From Butyricicoccus pullicaecorum (GTDB lineage Bacteria > Bacillota > Clostridia > Oscillospirales > Butyricicoccaceae), in the NCBI GenBank assembly GCA_018366035.1, contig JAGZIW010000008.1:1-64000 (forward strand): 64,000 nucleotides of DNA. Reading direction: 5' to 3'. Both the position numbers and the translations under genes were made by a program. Every line of letters starts with the position of its first letter. Position 1 is the first letter of the stretch. The notes beneath the pieces were generated by a model. The model was given only the letters and a program-made list of their open reading frames with translations, did not search any database and was not told where the DNA came from. Below are positions 60,617 through 64,000 of this stretch, piece after piece.

Positions 60617-61447
60617 ATGAAAAAGGGACAGCGCGCAGGTACGATTGTTTCAAATGTCTATCTGATTATCCTTTCCATTATGGCAATTTTCCCTCTCATC
60701 TGGCTGCTGGTTTCTGCATTCAAGAGCAGCAGTGAGATTTTGAACAACCCCACCAAGATTTTGCCGATCCAATGGACATTGGAAAATTTCCGTACGGTAT
60801 TAGACACACTCAAATTCACAGTGAATATTCGAAACAGTTTAATTGTTGCGGGTGCGACCACTGTGATTGCAATTGTGATATCTTCTTTGGGCGCCTATGG
60901 CATCGTTCGCTTTTTCCCGAAACTTGGAAACGTAATGACGAAGTTCTTGGTCACCACCTATATGTTTCCATCGATTATGCTTGTCATTCCATATGCAATG
61001 GTCATGTCCAGCCTGCACTTGACCAATACCAGAATCGGTTTGGTGCTTGTATATCTTTCTTTTAGTGTGCCCTATGCGGTGTGGATGCTGGTAGGCTTCT
61101 TCAAGACCGTGCCAATCGGTATTGAAGAGGCTGCCCGAATTGACGGTGCGAATAAATTACAGATTTTTAGTCGGGTGGTATTGCCGCTGGTTGCCCCCGG
61201 AATCGTCTCGACTGCCATCTATGTATTCATCAATGCATGGAATGAATATCTGTACTCCATGATTTTGATGAGCAGCTCAGATAAAACAACAATTTCTGTC
61301 GCTGTAAAAACATTGGAGGGCGCGGATATCCTGAATTGGGGCTCTTTGATGGCAGCTTGTGCAATCGTAGTTGTTCCGTCCATTCTTTTCTTCTGCCTGA
61401 TCCAGAACAAGATGGCAGGCGGACTGTCAGATGGCGCGGTCAAATAA
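60617..61447 (+). CDS. ABC sugar transporter permease (MalG/UgpE type)
   Basis: 276 residues and six helices. EAA loop EEAARIDGANKLQIFSRVVLP near 174-194. AGGAGG overlaps the end of the first permease gene. The two permeases form the channel for the binding protein at 58161. Confidence 0.92.
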   Translation: MKKGQRAGTIVSNVYLIILSIMAIFPLIWLLVSAFKSSSEILNNPTKILPIQWTLENFRTVLDTLKFTVNIRNSLIVAGATTVIAIVISSLGAYGIVRFFPKLGNVMTKFLVTTYMFPSIMLVIPYAMVMSSLHLTNTRIGLVLVYLSFSVPYAVWMLVGFFKTVPIGIEEAARIDGANKLQIFSRVVLPLVAPGIVSTAIYVFINAWNEYLYSMILMSSSDKTTISVAVKTLEGADILNWGSLMAACAIVVVPSILFFCLIQNKMAGGLSDGAVK

Positions 61448-61478
61448 TCGTCTATACATAATTAAGGAGGAATGATAC

Positions 61479-62588
61479 ATGAAGACTATTGGCTATGCAG
61501 TGGTAGGTACAGGCTATTTTGGCGCCGAGCTTGCTCGTATTATGTCAAAACAGGAGGGTGCAAAAATCGTCGCAGTTTATGACCCAGAGAATGCAGAAAG
61601 TGTTGCACAGGAGTTGGGCTGCGAGGTGGAGACCGATCTGGATACCCTCTGTGCACGTGCAGATGTGGACGCTGTTATTGTGGCTTCGCCCAACTATTTG
61701 CACAAGGAACCGGTTTTGGTTGCTGCGCGTCATAAGAAAAACGTATTCTGTGAGAAGCCGATTGCACTGCGCTATGCAGACTGTGACGAAATGGTACGTA
61801 CCTGCAAGGAAAATGGTGTGATTTTTATGGCGGGTCACATTATGAATTTCTTCAATGGCGTACATACTGCAAAGCGCCTCATCAATGAGGGACGCATTGG
61901 AAAGGTGCTCTATTGTCATTCGGCACGCAATGGCTGGGAGCCGCCGCAGCCTTCCATCAGCTGGAAAAAAATGCGTGAAAAATCCGGTGGCCATCTGTAT
62001 CACCACATTCACGAGCTGGATTGTATTCAGTTTATTATGGGACCAGCTAAGACTGCGACCATGATTGGCGGCAATGTGGCACATAAGGGTGAGGCGTTTG
62101 GTGACGAGGACGATATGCTGTTTATCAGCCTTGAGTTTGACAATGGCACCAATGCAGTCATTGAATATGGCTCCGCATTCCACTGGAGTGAGCACTATGT
62201 ACTGATTCAAGGTACAGAAGGTGCAATTCGTATTGATATGCGAGACTGCGGCATGACCCTGCGAACCAAACAAGGTGATGAGCACTATCTGGTACATGAG
62301 ACACAGGAGGAAGATGACGACCGTACTGCAATTTATCACGGAAAGATGGAAATGGACGGTGCTGTCATGTATGGCAAGCCCGGGCGCCGGCCGCCGCTGT
62401 GGCTGGATAGCTGCATGAAAAAAGAGATGGCTTACCTCAACAGCGTGATGCATGGCGAGCCGGTAGAAGATGAGTTTAAGCCTCTGCTAGATGGCAGTGC
62501 TGCGCGTGACTCCATTGCAACTGCAGATGCTTGTACACTCTCTTTGAAAGAGAATCGAAAGGTAAATATTTCGGAGATCTATGGATAA
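61479..62588 (+). CDS. Gfo/Idh/MocA oxidoreductase (NanOx-like)
   Basis: 369 residues. Nucleotide-binding VVGTGYFGAELAR near 8-20, CEKPIAL near 92-98 with the catalytic Lys, and SGGHLYHHIHELDCIQFIMG near 168-187. In R. gnavus the enzyme at this position (NanOx) turns 2,7-anhydro-Neu5Ac into Neu5Ac by an NAD-dependent cycle. The gene lies 31 bases after the permease and before the sialidase, as in that locus. AAGGAGG site. Confidence 0.87.
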   Translation: MKTIGYAVVGTGYFGAELARIMSKQEGAKIVAVYDPENAESVAQELGCEVETDLDTLCARADVDAVIVASPNYLHKEPVLVAARHKKNVFCEKPIALRYADCDEMVRTCKENGVIFMAGHIMNFFNGVHTAKRLINEGRIGKVLYCHSARNGWEPPQPSISWKKMREKSGGHLYHHIHELDCIQFIMGPAKTATMIGGNVAHKGEAFGDEDDMLFISLEFDNGTNAVIEYGSAFHWSEHYVLIQGTEGAIRIDMRDCGMTLRTKQGDEHYLVHETQEEDDDRTAIYHGKMEMDGAVMYGKPGRRPPLWLDSCMKKEMAYLNSVMHGEPVEDEFKPLLDGSAARDSIATADACTLSLKENRKVNISEIYG

Positions 62589-62696
62589 TAGGTTATACCG
62601 TTTTGTTGATCTGTGATTTCTGTGATGAACATTTTAGTGTGGATTCTACGAAAATCGATGCCCATATTACATGATGATACATGAGGAGAAATGATT

Positions 62697-64000
62697 GTGA
62701 AAAAACTATTTTCTGTTTTGACTGTTACAGCATTTTCTATTGGTATGATGGCACCATTCGCAACTCCAGCTCATGCAAAAGCAGCGCTTCCAACCTTACA
62801 AGAGGTGTTGGAGACAGCTGAGAAAGAGGGCTTTTGCTACACGTACAGCGGGCGTGATCGCGTATTCGATGGCACTCGCATCGTTTCGGGCACCGCACAG
62901 GACATGGAACGCCTGAAAAACAGCAATAAAGGAACCCTGCTTATCCGTTATAAGACAAATTCCGACACGAATCAGGCAATATTTGCTGCCGGAAGCGGAA
63001 ATCAAAAGGACGAATATGGAGCAGTTTTGCTCAATGGCGTTTCGTCGGTTGACCAAGTTCGCGTGGATTTTCCAGACGGCATGTCTGCAAATCTTTCAGA
63101 CACCGTTGTGGCAGATGGCGATTGGCATACATTCGTTTATAGCGTAGATGCCTCTGACCCGTCTAATAAATCCGCCAAAACCGTAACAAGTTTTGACGGC
63201 AGCAAAGAGACACAGTATCCGGATTATACTTCGTGGTATAACAGCAATGAAAATATCAATAATTTGAATTACCTCACCATTGGCGGCACCAAGGATACCT
63301 TGGAAAACAGCGGCGACCACAAGAATTTCATAGGAGAACTCGCTTTTGCTGCATTTGTTCCGACAACGTTTACACAGGAGGAGGCCGCAGCACTCAGCGC
63401 TGAACCTTGGGGAGAAACCGATGAAAGTACAAAGGTATTCTTCAATGGAGATGCCACAGGTTCCAAGTTTTTCCGTATTCCATTCCTGCTGCATACAGTA
63501 GACGGTTCTCTGATTGCAGGCTGTGACGCAAACTTCGGCAGCACAGGGGACTCCGCAGAAAATATTGATGCTGTGATTCGCCACAAGGCAGATGCAGAAA
63601 AATATTCTGGAGCAGAGGGTTGGTCTGACGCAGTGGTTCCCTATGCGCTGCATATGCAGGATTATGCAGACGAGACAGGATATAAGCAGTTTTCCTCCTC
63701 TGTGATTGATGGCGTCATCGTGCAGGACCAGAAATCTCCCACCAACCGTATTTTGCTTGTCATTGATGCCTTTGCTTGGAATGGAGGCGTTTTCCAGCAG
63801 CTCAATATTGATAACGATGGGCAGGCGCATGGCGGTCAAAATCGAGATATCGCCTATGGAGATGGATTCTGCACCATTGACGGAAAAAAGTATTTGCTGC
63901 TTTCGAGTAAAAATATCAAGCAAGATGGAATCAATATGAATATTGATCGAAGCCAGTTTGACTATGCCGTTGATATCTATGGTGAGAAAAACAGCGATGG
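62697..64000 (+). CDS. nanH: Sialidase with CBM40 domain (3' truncated by window edge)
   Basis: 434 codons visible. Start GTG 62697, eight bases after GAGGAG (ATG 62691 is too close). Signal peptide ending near AHA (about 28). Residues about 32-240 resemble the CBM40 sialic-acid-binding module (WHTFVYSVD, NLNYLTIGGT, FIGELAFAAF). The GH33 catalytic domain begins with FRIP at about 259-262 and has the ENIDAVIRHK block. The Asp boxes and the Tyr/Glu pair are beyond the window. It releases sialic acid from mucin glycans; with the NanOx-like gene, an intramolecular trans-sialidase making the 2,7-anhydro form is likely. Confidence 0.9.
   Translation, partial: MKKLFSVLTVTAFSIGMMAPFATPAHAKAALPTLQEVLETAEKEGFCYTYSGRDRVFDGTRIVSGTAQDMERLKNSNKGTLLIRYKTNSDTNQAIFAAGSGNQKDEYGAVLLNGVSSVDQVRVDFPDGMSANLSDTVVADGDWHTFVYSVDASDPSNKSAKTVTSFDGSKETQYPDYTSWYNSNENINNLNYLTIGGTKDTLENSGDHKNFIGELAFAAFVPTTFTQEEAAALSAEPWGETDESTKVFFNGDATGSKFFRIPFLLHTVDGSLIAGCDANFGSTGDSAENIDAVIRHKADAEKYSGAEGWSDAVVPYALHMQDYADETGYKQFSSSVIDGVIVQDQKSPTNRILLVIDAFAWNGGVFQQLNIDNDGQAHGGQNRDIAYGDGFCTIDGKKYLLLSSKNIKQDGINMNIDRSQFDYAVDIYGEKNSD

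Noticed and set aside
61545..62453. 302-codon minus-strand frame opposite the oxidoreductase
   Set aside because: Antisense shadow; the plus-strand enzyme has all family motifs.
63096..63923. 275-codon minus-strand frame opposite the sialidase
   Set aside because: Antisense shadow of a sialidase with signal peptide, CBM40 and FRIP motif.
1..64000. tRNA or rRNA genes and insertion sequences
   Set aside because: No cloverleaf, rRNA core sequence or transposase frame was found by reading both strands.

Overview
The window looks like the chromosome of a gut-type, Gram-positive anaerobic clostridium (Lachnospiraceae or Oscillospiraceae grade). Supporting signs are strong AGGAGG ribosome sites, OmpR-type two-component pairs, lipobox lipoproteins, a nisin-type immunity set, a type I-E CRISPR system whose repeat resembles those of other Firmicutes, and a sialic-acid locus laid out like that of Ruminococcus gnavus. 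No rRNA or tRNA was seen. Species is not assignable by eye.

Layout. (1) 1-4.2 kb: the C-terminal end of a tyrosine recombinase cut by the window edge, a response regulator/kinase pair and a secreted protein; probably the end of an integrated element. (2) 4.3-10.2 kb: an AraC regulator divergent from an inositol-type catabolic operon (IolH, IolE-like TIM barrel, Gfo/Idh/MocA dehydrogenase, Na+/solute symporter). (3) 10.5-20.5 kb: an eight-gene leftward ABC-transporter/lipoprotein operon, including an ABC permease fused to an M1-type peptidase domain. It is divergent from its likely two-component regulator, with a two-sided 11-bp-spaced direct-repeat operator between them. (4) 20.8-25.8 kb: lantibiotic self-protection without a lantibiotic: LanF, LanE, LanG, NisI-like LanI, LanR, LanK. 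(5) 26.2-35.8 kb: a complete type I-E CRISPR-Cas operon (cas3, cse1, cse2, cas7, cas5, cas6e, cas1, cas2 fused to a DnaQ-like exonuclease) and a short array of four intact repeats. Three divergent, partly covarying repeat-like units sit between cas2 and the array. (6) 35.9-41.2 and 44.9-48.1 kb: a cassette-like island of small unrelated genes (immunity-protein-like, GNAT acetyltransferases, XRE regulator, stand-alone EF-Tu-like domain, SUKH protein, two pseudogenes). Many are separated by a recurring junction sequence that ends in the ribosome site of the next gene. (7) 41.3-44.9 kb: YoaK membrane protein, a lone receiver protein, MntP, and a cation:proton antiporter with a terminator hairpin in its leader. 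(8) 48.2-56.8 kb: a P1B metal ATPase with a very long His/Cys/acidic N-terminus and an ArsR-type operator, pyrBI, carbamate kinase, a SUFU-domain protein, an unknown protein and a TetR regulator. (9) 57.0-64.0 kb: AraC regulator, sugar ABC transporter, Gfo/Idh/MocA oxidoreductase and the start of a CBM40-GH33 sialidase, matching the known 2,7-anhydro-sialic acid locus.

Functionally the window joins carbohydrate scavenging (inositol-like compounds, mucin sialic acid), envelope and antimicrobial-peptide defence, phage defence and a variable island of small cassette-like genes. The most unusual observations are the shared junction motif of the cassette island and the covarying variant repeats upstream of the CRISPR array.
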